From positions 46,790-110,789 of the forward strand of contig BCJJ01000038.1 in the NCBI GenBank assembly GCA_039545355.1: a stretch of DNA of 64,000 bases, written 5' to 3'. The notes beneath the pieces were generated by a model that was not told where the DNA came from, did not search any database, and worked only from the letters and a program-made list of their open reading frames with translations. This document shows positions 21,427 through 32,808 of the stretch, one piece after another; positions within the stretch are counted from its first letter, which is position 1; each line of letters starts with the position of its first letter. The DNA comes from Trichosporon coremiiforme. Taxonomy: Eukaryota > Basidiomycota > Tremellomycetes > Trichosporonales > Trichosporonaceae. The translations under genes and the position numbers were made by a program.

Positions 21427-23271
21427 CTAGTCCCAGTCGCCCCAGACATCGTTGATGTCCTTGGCATTGCCGTCCTCGTCGTAGTATCCCGAGTCAGAGC
21501 CGACGGGCACAGAGCCGTCGTAGATGTATCCGCCATCCGAGGGCATTTCCTGGCGCTGGGTGCTGGGGTCGCCGAGCCACTCCCAGCTGAATCCGCCCTC
21601 CTGCGAGAGAATGCCGAGATTGTCGCCCTTCTCCTTTCCGTCCGTCAGGTAGTAGAACAGGACGGGACTCATGTCGATCGAGTTGTAGCCGCAGGGCGCG
21701 CACCCGTCGAGCACCTGCGCAGTGGCGGAGCGGTTGCCGTAGCGCACGCGCACGAGGTGGCCGCAGAACGGCGCGTCCCAGCTGTCGCCCGACCAGAGCT
21801 CGTTCCAGTTCACCATCGGGAGCGCGACGAGAGGGTACGTGTCGGGCGGGTTGTCGATGCCGCACGCCGTCTTGTCGTAGCCGTGGTTCTCGTCGGGGTT
21901 GTGGAGGGAGTAGAACGTTGCCTGGCCGCCGCGGCGCGTGTTCAGCGACGCATAGGAGCCGAGGGCATTCGGCTTGGCGAGCTTGAGCCAGTCGGGACCC
22001 GAGCTCGCGTAGTCGATCTGACGAGGAACGTAGCGGAGGGCCTGGTTGTAGGCGGCGGGGATTTCGTCGTTGATGTGACGAACGTCGTCGGGAACCCAAT
22101 CGGACGGGTTGAACGGATCGACCCAGGCCGTGGACCCGTTGCCGTTGGAATCGGTGCCGTTGTTGTGGCTCTGGTTATCATCACCGTTATCACCGTTGTT
22201 GTCCTTGTCGCCATTATCCTTGTCGCCGCTGTTATCCTTATCGTCATCGCCATTGTCCTTGTCATCCTCTCCGCTGTGGTCCTTGTCACCGCTGTTGCTG
22301 CCGCTGCCATTGCTGTTGTTGCCATGGCTGCCAGGATCAGTGGCATTCCACTGGCCGTTGTTACCAGGATCGGTGGCATTCCACTGGCCATCGTTACCAG
22401 GATCGGTCGCGTTCCACTGACCGTTGTTGCCAGGATCGGTAGCGTTCCACTGGCCGTTGTTGCCAGGATCGGTCGCGTTCCACTGACCGTTGTTGCCAGG
22501 ATCGGTAGCGTTCCACTGGCCGTTGTTGCCAGGATCGGTCGCATTCCACTGGCCGTTGTTGCCGGGATCGGTCGCGTTCCACTGGCCGTTGTTGCCAGGA
22601 TCGGTCGCATTCCACTGACCGTTGTTGCCGGGATCGGTCGCGTTCCACTGGCCGTTGTTGCCGGGATCGGTCGCGTTCCACTGGCCGTTGTTGCCAGGAT
22701 CGGTACCGTTCCATTGGCCGTTGTTGCCACCGTGGTCGGTGTTGTTATTGCCGTTGTGATTGTTGGACCCGTCCTGATTACCGGAATCATGGTGGCCATT
22801 GTCCTTGTCCTTGTCGCCGTCCTTGTCGCCATTGTTGTCCTTATCCTCATCATCCCAGTCACCGTTGTCGCCGTCCCACTGACCATCGTCATAGCAATCT
22901 TCATCGTCGTCGTCGTTGTCCTCGGGATCGGTCCAGTAGTCGCTGTCCCACTTCTTACGACCCTTACGATTCTTCTTGCGATTCTTGCACTTGTTCGGGG
23001 TGTCCTTGTCACCATTGTCTTTATCGCCGTCCTTGTCGGCGTCGGTGTCGTTGAACTTGTGGTTGTGGCCCTGATCGAGATCAGGCAGGGTGCTGTTCCC
23101 GGGCTGCGTGGTGTTGTTACCGGGCTTGGGGATACAGTTGCTGGGCGCCTTGCGGCGGAGGATACGGATGGCCCGGGCGGGGATCACGTGGGGCCCAGGA
23201 GTTGGGAAGGGGATTCCCATTGTCTCCTGGACAACAGGTAGGAGCATTAATAGAGTTGGTAGGAGCTTCAT
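21427..23271 (-). CDS. secreted RlpA/expansin-like DPBB protein with 11-residue sequon repeats, 614 aa
   Basis: Signal peptide at residues 1-19 (MKLLPTLLMLLPVVQETMG), then a long hydrophilic region of Asp, Asn, Lys and Gly (DKDGDKDNGDKD type) with one basic patch (CKNRKKNRKGRKK). Twelve copies of an 11-residue unit (consensus DPGNNGQWNAT) follow; each carries an N-x-T glycosylation sequon. After another acidic linker comes a double-psi beta-barrel domain at about 447-565: GGQATFYSLHNP, TACGI, FCGHLVRVRYGN, TAQVLDGCAPCG and IDMSPVLFYYL. This fold occurs in expansins, barwin and RlpA-like fungal proteins that act on or bind cell-wall polysaccharides. The repeats would form an extended, heavily glycosylated stalk. 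Single exon; the start is the first ATG and gives a clean signal peptide. Confidence 0.85.
   Translation of the reverse strand: MKLLPTLLMLLPVVQETMGIPFPTPGPHVIPARAIRILRRKAPSNCIPKPGNNTTQPGNSTLPDLDQGHNHKFNDTDADKDGDKDNGDKDTPNKCKNRKKNRKGRKKWDSDYWTDPEDNDDDDEDCYDDGQWDGDNGDWDDEDKDNNGDKDGDKDKDNGHHDSGNQDGSNNHNGNNNTDHGGNNGQWNGTDPGNNGQWNATDPGNNGQWNATDPGNNGQWNATDPGNNGQWNATDPGNNGQWNATDPGNNGQWNATDPGNNGQWNATDPGNNGQWNATDPGNNGQWNATDPGNDGQWNATDPGNNGQWNATDPGSHGNNSNGSGSNSGDKDHSGEDDKDNGDDDKDNSGDKDNGDKDNNGDNGDDNQSHNNGTDSNGNGSTAWVDPFNPSDWVPDDVRHINDEIPAAYNQALRYVPRQIDYASSGPDWLKLAKPNALGSYASLNTRRGGQATFYSLHNPDENHGYDKTACGIDNPPDTYPLVALPMVNWNELWSGDSWDAPFCGHLVRVRYGNRSATAQVLDGCAPCGYNSIDMSPVLFYYLTDGKEKGDNLGILSQEGGFSWEWLGDPSTQRQEMPSDGGYIYDGSVPVGSDSGYYDEDGNAKDINDVWGDWD
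22331..22728 (-). repeat. 33-bp coding tandem repeat, 12 copies
   Basis: Twelve 33-bp units within the DPBB gene. They encode GNNGQWNATDP with minor changes: one NDGQ and one NGT unit. Synonymous third-position differences alternate between neighbouring units (for example GCCAGG/GCCGGG, GTAGCG/GTCGCG), pointing to expansion in multi-unit blocks. Confidence 0.92.
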
Positions 23272-24902
23272 GGTGGCAGATGAGGGCCGTGTCGGCCAGC
23301 GACAGGCGGCGGAGGTTGGCCGGAGATGGGGGGCTGGGTGTCGGAGGGGGCGGAGTCGGAGTTGTCACCAGCGTCAAGCCGGCGGTAGCGTCTATATACG
23401 TGCGAAAGCCGTCAAGGCTTCGTGTCGGACCAGCCGAGAGTCGTGGACCAGCCAGGAAGAAGAAAAGGAGTTGCGGTTGCGACGGACCTGCCAGTTGCGA
23501 CCGAGTGTGGTACTGTGTGACGAGGGGAAAAGAAGATCCTTCTCCCTCTTCTCTTCATATTATTTGAAGCTCTTTGTTAGTGGTGCGATCGCCGCGGGCC
23601 ATGCGCCGTGGACCGGAAAGCGCTTGCTAGCGAGAGCCGCAAAGCTTTGACAGTTTCCGCTGCGCGCTGGGCATTGCAGCCAAAGGAGCGCCAGTGAGGG
23701 TCCCGGTTCCGACGTTCCGGGGACAGAGAAGGCGAGTTCAATGCTTCGTTCGGTCATCGCCTCCTGCAGGCCGCTAGCGCGGGCCATGTCAATTCATCAT
23801 CTGCGCCATGGAGGCAGGATGCAACAAGATGAGGGCATCCTGTCAATTCAGACGCGGGCAGTCCCAGGGCCAGCAGGCTCGGATAGTGGAGCCAAGCCTG
23901 AGGCCGCAGGGCTTTTGGCTGCTCGGAACCCCTCGATTCTCATCTCGCTGTTAAAAATCGCGCTACTCGCCAAGAGAGCGCGCGAGCGCGAGGGCCGGTC
24001 TGATCGCGTTATCCTTTAAGCATGAAGGAGTGACGCCAGAACGTAAAGCTTGAGCTTCTGGGTGCACGACGTTGAACTCTCCGAGACGTGGACAAGCCCT
24101 TGGCACCCAAGGCTGAGATGCTTGGTCCACTTTGTCGTCTTGGGTCGCCTGGGTGTCACTGGAATCTCGGTATCCCGTTGCTGCGGTCACGCTTTTACGT
24201 AGCGGGTGGGCGGCGAAAAGAAATCAGACACGTCGATGGATTCGGCGGGAGACGGGGGGGGCTGTTTGGACACCGACCCGGAAACAAGGCTGCCTCCCGA
24301 GCTAGCCCGGTGAAAGGGTGTGCTGCGTTGCTATTGCTGTGCGTTGACATTGCTCTGCTTGTCCCTCTGCGAGGTGATATCCCGTGGGAAGACGTTTGCG
24401 AACGTGTCAGACTGTCAAGATGAAGTGCTTTCTGGCAGCGCGGGACGAACGGCGGGTTAGAAGCAGGGAGCGCAGGATGGCTTGGGTAGGAGGCGGCGGC
24501 GTTGCTTGTCACCAGATCGCCAGGCACTTGGCAGGCGCGGGTGGCTGGTCGCACTCCGCTCGAGCCTCGACCGTGGGAGACTCGCACGGACGTCACCGAT
24601 CGGGCCCGTGGCGCTGTGTGGAGGACGTCCGCACAGTCGCACTCCGTTCGCGCTCTACCTACCCATCCTCCTCTTTTCTAACGATCCCATCAGCATCAAC
24701 TGCTTTTCCATGCCTCCGCTGAACGCACATATCGGTGCCCGAAACGGCGGGGGAATGAGATACACACCGTCGCCCCGGCTTCGCACACAGCGCATCCTTT
24801 CGTTCCCACATCCTTTGCCCTGCCTCCCGCCTGCAAAAGGAAGGGACGTCCTTCTCCAACTGATCATTCTCCTCATGCGCGACCACTAACCTTGTTCTCA
24901 TC
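23272..24902. other. intergenic promoter region between divergent genes
   Basis: About 1.6 kb between the DPBB gene (-) and the dynamin-like gene (+). No supported exon. Open frames here show no domain or sensible composition. Confidence 0.45.
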
Positions 24903-27584
24903 ATGATTCCTCTGACGCCAGCGTCCTCGACGCGCGCATCCTTCTCAACGATGTCGGGCAGTTCCCCGGTCGAAGTTCTCCCCGAAACGCCTCGACTCAG
25001 CCAACATGCGACGGCCATGCAGGTTGTGGATCGACTGCGTCTTACCGAGTAGGCTGAATAGTTTTGTTCACAGCTAACCGATAGCCCTAATCAGAAGCTT
25101 CCCCTCCCTGCCGTCGCCGTCGCTGGCGCTCAGAGTGCGGGGAAGTCCAGCTTTTGAGCTGCCTTACCAGAACCAGCTGACTTCTCAGCCTGTCCACCCT
25201 GCTCGATGTGAGCAGATCAGACAGCCTCCCTACTGCTTCGCTGCTGACGACAGATTCCTCTTCACAGTGATGTCGGTACGGCGACCTTGTAAGTAGCCAA
25301 GCTGCACAATATGCTGAGGAGAACAGCGGACCGACGGAGATTCACTCGCGCTACAAGGACGCTGCTTTCTCAGCGACTATCCACATCGAATATGCCCCCA
25401 ACGTTGAAGGAGAAGCGGGCAAGCAGAGGGTCTCCTTCACCGGTAGTCCGATCTATGACAAGGCTGATCTGCTTCGTGCCCTCCGCTGGGCTGGCGACGA
25501 AGCTCGTCGCTGCTCCGCGAGGGTCAAGATCAGGTAAGTGTACTTCCGATGAACGCCACTAAGCCTCAGGTCGTACGAGGAGCTTGAGAGGATGACCGAT
25601 GAGGACATCCAAGTGGGAAGCGAGACGTGGCCCAAATTCACATTCAACAAAGTCATTCTCTGGGTGAGCGTTAAAATCCTTGAGTAGTCTCTGATGACAG
25701 GCCGAAGGTCGCGAGCAGCGGGACATCTCCGCCCTGGACTTGCCTGGTATGATTTGCTCGAATGCACCGAAGCTGACTCGTTAGGTCTGGGAAATCGTCA
25801 CAAGGACCAGCTTGCAGGTGTGTGTTCGTGCCTTGATCTTCGTTAACGCGTCCCAGCGTTGTACCACGATGTGCTCAATCATGACGAGTACCTGATCGTG
25901 ATGGTCTTCTCGATAAGCGGCGGTGGGTATAACCGACTGTCCCCTGTACTGATGGTAGTTGACCCGCAGTCCGACCTCCCTGTGATTCAAGCCGTGAAGC
26001 ACGTCCGGCCAGACATGGAGAATGTTCTCGGTATCCTGACGAAGGCGGACATGGCCAACAAGAAGAGAAAGGTTGCTCAAACCTCGTGGGCCCGAATGGT
26101 TGCCGGAGACAACGAGGCGATGGAAGGTGTCACTTCCCAGCACGGCTGGTTCCCGCTCTGTCTGAAAGATGCGGATGAGCTGCACGACGAAGGGATGTCA
26201 AAGGCGGAATGGGTCGCCGAACAGCAGTCGTTCTTCCAGCGGCCTGAGCTTCTGAATTGGGCCGATGAGTGTCAGCGGCCATTGGGATGGGAGCCGACCA
26301 GCGAGAAGATCTACAAGCTTTTTTCTGATCTCGTGGCTTCTCAGTGAGTCTCCATACCAGCTTGTCAGAAGGCTAGGAATCAAGCTAATGCATTCAGGGT
26401 TCCCGTCATCAAGAACCGCATCGAATGTGACTTGGAACACGCTCGCCAGGGCATCTCGAAGCTTCCTCCGCAGGTTGACAACCCTACCTCGCTGCTCCAC
26501 GATGCCGTCATTGCACCTGTGACTCATGAGCTGGTACAGTCGGTTGAGAAGCGCTCAAGCCGCATCAAGCCGCTGCTTGCCCCTCTTGAAGACCTGCAAG
26601 CAAAGCTGGCCGAGAGTATCGGAGCCGCCTACCCTCTCAAGGACGTCAAAGTCTGTGACAAGGTTTCTACAGCTCGGGCAGCCTGGTTGCTGACATCACA
26701 GGAGAAGCATATTTTCACAATCATCCATCGAAGCTCAACGAGTAAGTCACGGTACTGGTGAGGACTAACGGAAGATACCGCAACGTCCGCGACGGATCGC
26801 GCCCCGACATCGCGCTTGCAGTCCATGAAATGACAAAGTCATGTCTAGAACAGTGGGATGTACTCGCCCTTGACGCAAACATCCAGGCATGGGGCGCTCT
26901 ACGCGCTACTGCGGAGCACATCGTGAAGGGGGTCACTAGATCTCGGCCCCGTATCGTTCAGCGTGCAATGTGAGTGCTGCTTAAATGGCTTGTACAACTG
27001 ACGTGCAGCGGAGCTCTGGAGAACTTGCGGGGCGCCCAAGAATCTTCTGTCAAGAACTACATCTCTTCGATCATGTCTAAGGAGCTGGAGCGGCAAGATC
27101 TCCTCGACGACAACTCCCTCATGTGCCGGGAGGCAGCAAAGGTTGTTGATCTCTGCAAAAGCGAGTTCCACGCCTACTGTGCCTTGCACGACGTGACGAT
27201 CGACCTGACCGATGAGCTCGAGTCAGAGTCAACGAGGTTCTTCATCGACATCTATCCGCCTGAGGGTGCCACACCTATCGAATGGCCTCAGGCTTACAAG
27301 GTCATGTGCATCGAGACAGCTGCTCTCGTCCACTATCGCCTCACCAAGGCCGCGAGGAGGGTGCACGAGGAGCTTCTGCGCGAGATCAACCACCGCATGC
27401 TCCACTTCATCAAGGAGACGCCCGCAAGCCTCAGGGCTGCGTTGAGCTGGACGAGACGTCGACGGAGAAGAAGAGGAAGCTCACTGAGCTGTGCGATGTC
27501 GACAAGGAGACGGCGCAGAAGCGTACCAAGCTGCTGGATCAGCAGAAGGTTCTGCTGAAGCTTCAGGATCTGATGCACGACTGA
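24903..27584 (+). pseudogene. dynamin-family GTPase gene, frame disrupted
   Basis: A dynamin-type GTPase is readable across about ten exons: P-loop AGAQSAGKSS (about 25119-25151), switch-like VGTATFGPTE, DLPGLGNRHKDQ (G3), GILTKADM (G4), a helical stalk, and a GED-like end (CDVDKETAQKRTKLLDQQK) stopping at 27584. Several introns join cleanly: GAT|GTGAGC near 25218, AG|GTAAGT near 25533, TGG|GTGAGC near 25662, G|GTATGA near 25746, CA|GTGAGT near 26342 and AT|GTGAGT near 26969. Four places do not: the exon at 24903-25049 runs into TAG at 25050 where a GAG|GTAGGC donor is expected; after the P-loop a TGA at 25155 sits where GTGAGC is expected but TTGAGC is present; the junction 26741/26775 is one base out of phase; and the frame shifts between about 27415 and 27450. 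Each looks like a single-base change. It is either a young pseudogene or a locus with assembly errors. Confidence 0.65.
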
Positions 27585-27755
27585 TTGGGTACGCGCACCC
27601 AATAGGCTTAGCCATACTCACGCCCCTTATGCATAGTGGTCGCAGTCAAAGAGCACTTGTCAGTGATGGTTGGAGTGCACAGGGTATAGCTGTCGATGCG
27701 CATCTCGCGGCTGAGAATGAAACTAAGCATGAATACATAAGTGAGGGTTACTACA

Positions 27756-28757
27756 CTACCACTTCTTCGTGACATCCTCAGCAAATCCGTCGAGGTTGTC
27801 AAACTCGATGACCTCCTCGCCGTTGTTGAACGTGCCCTTCCAGTATCCGAAGCACTGGTCGGTGCGGGTCGTGACCTCGGGGGTCTCGTATGCGCTAGCC
27901 TTGTCGTAGTACGGGGTGAGAACGGCGTCGAGCCCGGCGCCATGGACGTGCCACGGCTTCATGGGGTCCTCCATGCTGTAGTCCCAGGTGAGCTTCTCGG
28001 AGATCTTGAACACCTTGGTGCCGAGCAGGAACGAGTTCTCGGTGCTGCCGGTGCCGTCGGTCCACTTGTCGCCGATCTGGAGACCGATCGTGCGGCCCTT
28101 CGAGTCCTTGCCGCTGCCAGCTCCCCAGTTCCAGTGCACGTTCGAGGGCCAGCGTCCGCGGCCGTGGTCGAGCATGGCCCAGCTCTCGCCCTTAGTGACA
28201 GGGAACGTCTCGTCACCGATCGTAACCGTTCCCTCGGCGGGACGGCTGATGTCCTTCACAGTGTACTGGAACAGAACGTCGTCCCAGGGCACAACGACCG
28301 CGAGGCGCTCGTGATCCTTGGGCATGTGCGCCATGATGTCGAAGGACGCGCCCGGAATTGAGGCGCGGATCCGCGTGCCGCCCGGCACCTGGTCGACGTT
28401 GACGTGGATGTCGCCAATGTCGGCGCTGGCGGGGCCGTCCTCAACATTTGAAGGGAGCTTGACGGCGTCCTCCTCTTTAGCACGAGCGGCTGCCTCGACG
28501 GCCTTCTGAGTGCGGCGGTCGAAGATCCACACGCTCGCCGGCGCAAAGTAGTCGATGTTCGCGATCGAAAACGCCAGGATGTGCGTCGGCGTCATTACGA
28601 GCCAGTACTCCCATCGCCGGTTCTTGCCGGTAAACGTTGTGCCGTCGATGCCGGTCGTGTCGACGATTGGCTGGCGAGCCCATCCGTGCGCCGCCTTGTT
28701 GAACTTGCCCTCGGCGGTCGTGAGGACGACGGGACTCGTGAGCTCCTTCTCAATCAT
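27756..28757 (-). CDS. DUF2804 domain protein, 333 aa
   Basis: Single exon covering nearly a whole DUF2804 domain. Typical features are WEYWLVMTPTHILAFSIANIDYF near the N-terminus, the signature DHGRGRWPSNVHWNWGAGSG in the middle, then GLQIGDKWTDGTGSTENSFL, and TPYYDK and CFGYWKGTF towards the end. There is no signal peptide or membrane segment, so it is probably cytosolic. The biochemical role of the family is not established; its beta-rich fold resembles lipid- or hydroxysteroid-binding proteins (tentative). Neighbours give no clue: it lies tail to tail with the dynamin-like gene, whose stop is only 171 bp away. Confidence 0.85.
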   Translation of the reverse strand: MIEKELTSPVVLTTAEGKFNKAAHGWARQPIVDTTGIDGTTFTGKNRRWEYWLVMTPTHILAFSIANIDYFAPASVWIFDRRTQKAVEAAARAKEEDAVKLPSNVEDGPASADIGDIHVNVDQVPGGTRIRASIPGASFDIMAHMPKDHERLAVVVPWDDVLFQYTVKDISRPAEGTVTIGDETFPVTKGESWAMLDHGRGRWPSNVHWNWGAGSGKDSKGRTIGLQIGDKWTDGTGSTENSFLLGTKVFKISEKLTWDYSMEDPMKPWHVHGAGLDAVLTPYYDKASAYETPEVTTRTDQCFGYWKGTFNNGEEVIEFDNLDGFAEDVTKKW

Positions 28758-30277
28758 CGTTAAGGTCGTGGTCGTGGGGGATGTGGTGTGACGGACTGTC
28801 CGAACCAGTCCTTCAAGTATGCCGCCGAGTGGTCCGAGCTGTCCGTCACAGCCGACCGCAAGGTACCCCGACTCCGGACCAAGATTCTACCGCAATGCCG
28901 TCGATACCCGGCTCTTGGAGAAAGAACACGGCACAATTTCCAGGTCAGGTCCAAAACCAAACCTTGTTGTCGGGTGACGCCGAAAGCCACAGATTGGGAA
29001 GCCCACTTGAAGATCTGTCATGCTGCTGCGCCCAGCACTTCCCCAAGCCACCTGGACGAGTCAGCTGAGAGAACGCTCATGTCAGGCAGCGCCGCTTTGT
29101 CAGAAAAGCAGTGCATTGGGAATGTGCGGAACGAGCGCTCGGCAACGGCCCCGAATGAGACATTCTGCCGGTTCCGGGCCAGCACCGATACGAGGGCAGT
29201 CACCACCCTGTCTCCTAGTCTTCTGCCCGTTCGGGCCGCCTGCGCCTATACAGGCATCTGGGCTTGTCCGAAGGATTAGATGTCGGCAGAGGCCGCTTTG
29301 ATGCTGCTGTAAGCATAGGCGACTGGGGAACAGTAGAAGAGCAGTTTAGCCTATTCGTTTGGTTATCACGGCGCTTGCCTGCCGAGCGAGCTGATCACCA
29401 GGGCTTTCCAGGGCGATCGGAGACCTCCCGGAATGCAGGCTGAATGGTCGTGTGCGCCAAGATCTTGCAGACCCCGCCCCACAGCGTCCACGGAACAGGC
29501 CACGCGCCGCCTTGCGGAAACTCCGGCCGTGATGGCTCGCCGTAACGCTGCCGATTCGTCGTATACTGCGTATAACGCGGATTCCGCGGGGCTCATGTGC
29601 CCCTCCATTCGCTGCCCCTCGCAGAGCCCGGAGCCTCATATGCCTCACGGGGTCCACGGGAGGGTCCTTGGCTGCTATTCAAAGACTCGTTCCGCCGCTT
29701 CAGAGTTCAGCGCCTGCACCTTTCCGACGTCCGTCAAGTTTCCAGGTCGCTGGGCGGCAGCTCGCGGTGACATTTGCGCCTTCTGCGCCATAAGCCCCTC
29801 TTCCTTTGGCGCCGCTTTTCCGTTGCCAATCTTAGCCCCACGGGCCTCAAGTAGATCCGCGACGGGGCAGCCCGGCGGAGCCTGGGTGCGGAACGGCCCC
29901 AGGCGGTGGGCCCGAGGACCCCAGCTCGTACTTCCAGTCCGAACGTGCCGATTAACTTTTGCGAGGGTTGACGGATATGAGCGGCTCAGATCATCTTCAT
30001 TGAAGCGATAGCCGACGCACAGACAGCGAGGGGGTTGCCTTATGCGCTGACTCGTGAATTGCAGCGGACATTGCCGTCTGGAGTAAAGTTCTGCCGTGCT
30101 TTCATTGAGATTGGCTGAGTTCATCCAAGCCCACACTCCGCGCTCGCTTGGAGCGCCGCAGGTTGGAGTCGGTGCCTAAGCATCACAAAGTTGTGAGCCA
30201 GAAGAGAACAAGCAAACATACATAAAGGCCGAGTGGACGGTGGTGGATGGGCCCCACGGACGACTGCGACTGCCACA
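28758..30277. other. intergenic, no supported gene
   Basis: Shared upstream region of the DUF2804 gene (-) and the sugar transporter (+). Open frames up to 163 codons exist on both strands but carry no recognisable features or splice pattern. Confidence 0.45.
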
Positions 30278-31953
30278 ATGCCGACCTCGTACTACAACGG
30301 CATCGAGAACAACACCAACCCGACGTAAGTCCTCGGTCCTCAAGCTCTGCTGACTCCAGGTGGTGGAAGGACCCCGGACTCAGGCGCAATGCGCTGTGGG
30401 TGTCGCTGTCTGCGCTGCTGTACGGTGTCAAGGGATACGATTCTGGCATGTTGAACGCCCTCCAGGCCGTTCCCAAGTTCTACGAAGCTTTTCCTCAACT
30501 CAAGACCGACTCTCGTCTTCTCGGCACGACGACCGCTCTCATGTATTTGCCAGGACTCCTGTTTCCAGCGCTTGGTGCGTGGCTCGCAGACAAAGTCGGT
30601 CGCAAGATCCCGCTGCTCGTTGCTATCTTCGGAGCGATCGTCACCCCGATCATCCAGGCGTTCTCCATCAACCTCGGCCAACTCATGGCCGGTCGTTTCC
30701 TGATGGGCATGTTCTCCTGTGTTGGCGCTGTCTCTGGCCTGGCTATGTGCGCTGAGCTTTCCCAGTGAGTATGCTTTGGAGCTGTGTCGAGAAAGTTGGC
30801 TCGATACGAAGATCGGGAAGGTGTGGCACATGACCTCTCAGCTAACACCCGCAGCCCCCGCTTCCGCGCCCAGGCCATGTCCCTGCAGCTGAGTATGTAC
30901 TTCATCGGCAACATCCTCTGCTCGTCTACGTCGTATGCGACTATCGCGCACTTGAAGCAATCGACGTGGTCGTACAAGCTCCCGCTTCTGCTCCAGCTCG
31001 TTCTCCCTGCCATCTGTCTCCCCATGGCCATCTGGATTCCGCAATCGCCCCGCTGGCTCATCTCTAAGGGGCGTGTTGAGGAGGCCCGCAAGATCCTCGC
31101 CAACCTGCATGCAAACGGAAAGCTCGATGACCCTCTCGTCGAGCACGAGATCCTCGAGGTCGAGAACGCCATCGCAATGGAGAAGGAGAACCACGTCGGA
31201 TGGATGTCCCTCCTCAAGACTAAGGCGAACCGCTGGCGCATGTTCATTGTCATCCACAGTGCCGCTGGTGCTCAGCTCAACGGTATCGGCATCATTGCGT
31301 ACTACCTTGTGCCCATGCTCAAGGTCGTTGGTATCACCGACTCGAAGGTCCAGTCTCAGCTCCTGATCGGCATGGGTGTCATGAACCTTTGTGTCAACAC
31401 CGGCGCCACTTACGTTGTCGACCGTGCCGGACGTCGCCCCATGTGGCTCTCGTCAACGCTCGGTATGCTCATCTCTCTCATCATCATCACCGGAACCTCT
31501 GCCGCCTTCACGAAGAACCCGAATCCGTCGCTTGGTAGTGCCACCGTCGCGTTCATCTTCCTCTTCTACGCCTCGTTCGACATCGGATGGATGCCCCTCG
31601 GCACTCCGTACACGACCGAGATTCTGCCGTTCTCGATCCGCGCAAAGGGTATCGCCGTCTCCACCATGTCGACCTACGCCTCGCTCTGCATCAACACCTG
31701 GGTCAACCCAATTGCTATGGCGGCTATCTCCTGGAAGTACTACTTCGTCTACATCGGCATCCTCATCTACCTCTTCTGCGTCGCCTTCTTCTTCTTCCCC
31801 GAGACCAAGGGCCGCACCCTCGAGGAGGTCGCGTACGTCTTCGGCGACATCCCCGAGGAGTCGCTCACTCGCGGCGCACACGTATCTGAAAAGATCGACG
31901 GCGACTCTGACTCCATCAAGCAGATCAACGCTCTCCCTGACGGTCGCGTCTAA
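30278..31953 (+). CDS. MFS sugar porter, 516 aa, three exons
   Basis: Plasma-membrane sugar transporter of the major facilitator superfamily, probably a proton symporter or facilitator for hexose or disaccharide (substrate not deducible). Exons 30278-30324, 30360-30764 and 30855-31953 join in phase (AC|G and CA|C) with GTAAGT and GTGAGT donors; introns are 35 and 90 nt. Sugar-porter signatures: YGVKGYDSGML in helix 1, DKVGRK after helix 2, PQSPRWLISKGR after helix 6, DRAGRRP after helix 8, and PETKGRTLEE at the end of helix 12. Twelve hydrophobic segments are present. The start ATG at 30278 has a CACAATG context and gives the usual TWWKDP entry to helix 1. The closest fungal types are lactose/hexose permease-like porters (inference). 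Confidence 0.92.
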
Positions 31954-32229
31954 GACTGCGAAGTTGGTGGACAGGGGTTTTGTGTATTTTCGGAGTCGTT
32001 TTGGGGTTCGTGGCTTCAGCACCAAGCCCGATCGCTCAGAACTCAAAAGGAGACCATGGAAGCGCACAATGGTGCCGTTGACTTGGCTCTCTCACTACTG
32101 TGACTATAATACATCGTTTCATGCATCATAGGGTTATTGTCTTGGACTGAGTTGTGTTTTCTTCTCGACGGGTGGCAACCATCTGCATCAGACTATCACT
32201 AACTACTGAACCATACTTTACAATACGAC

Positions 32230-32808
32230 ATGACGGACCATGCTCAGTACACCTACAACAGCTTTCAGCCTCAGCGATCACTCAGCATCTCGAGCGACGA
32301 CATGCCCACGGAAACAACGTCTTCGGCCTTGGGATTGACCGGCATTCGGTGCGCTGCCAGCGAGGTGGACCGATGTGTGGAGGGAAGAACAGTGGACGAG
32401 ATCGTCACTCTCATCCTGGACGGGTCAGAGGACTTCTACCCAAACGCCCGGATGCACCTTGCATCGCAAGAGCCCTGGGTCCTGACAACACTGTACTCCT
32501 CTCTGCACGCTTACGACCTGGAGCTGCACGCGACGATACTCGAGTACCTGCTGGAGGTGAGCAATGCCGCGAAGTCGACCAGCATGCAGGACGACCTCCG
32601 GGCAGCCGCGCTCACCAAGGCGCTCTACTGGAGCGAGTACCACTTTCTGTCACCAAGTAAGGCGGAAGCGGCGTGGAACGGGTACCAGCGCACGGCGGGT
32701 CAGCGGTCGGCACGGCGACGACGGCTGAAGACGGACACGGCTAAGCCAGCAGCACAAAGTGGCGAGGAGGCGACACAGTGGGCATGCTCTTACCATCTGT
32801 TCGATTGA
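32230..32808 (+). CDS. hypothetical protein, 192 aa
   Basis: Single open frame starting 277 bp after the transporter stop. The first 35 residues are polar; then an apparently folded helical part runs from about 40 to 150 (VDEIVTLILDG, HLASQEPWVLTTLYSSL, ATILEYLLEVSN), followed by a basic tail (RSARRRRLK). No signal peptide or membrane helix. The helical middle looks protein-like and the start lies in a reasonable context, but I do not recognise a family. An overlapping frame (32154-32660) is less protein-like. Confidence 0.5.
   Translation: MTDHAQYTYNSFQPQRSLSISSDDMPTETTSSALGLTGIRCAASEVDRCVEGRTVDEIVTLILDGSEDFYPNARMHLASQEPWVLTTLYSSLHAYDLELHATILEYLLEVSNAAKSTSMQDDLRAAALTKALYWSEYHFLSPSKAEAAWNGYQRTAGQRSARRRRLKTDTAKPAAQSGEEATQWACSYHLFD

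Noticed and set aside
21757..23241. 494-codon Val/Ile-rich frame on +, with repeated RIGSVPLAVVA units that look like membrane helices
   Set aside because: It is the complement of the 33-bp repeats in the DPBB gene. The apparent membrane segments come from reading Asp/Asn codons backwards.
29675..30136. 153-codon minus frame upstream of the sugar transporter
   Set aside because: Arg/Pro/Gln-rich with no domain, overlaps the likely promoter, and has no splice-site support.
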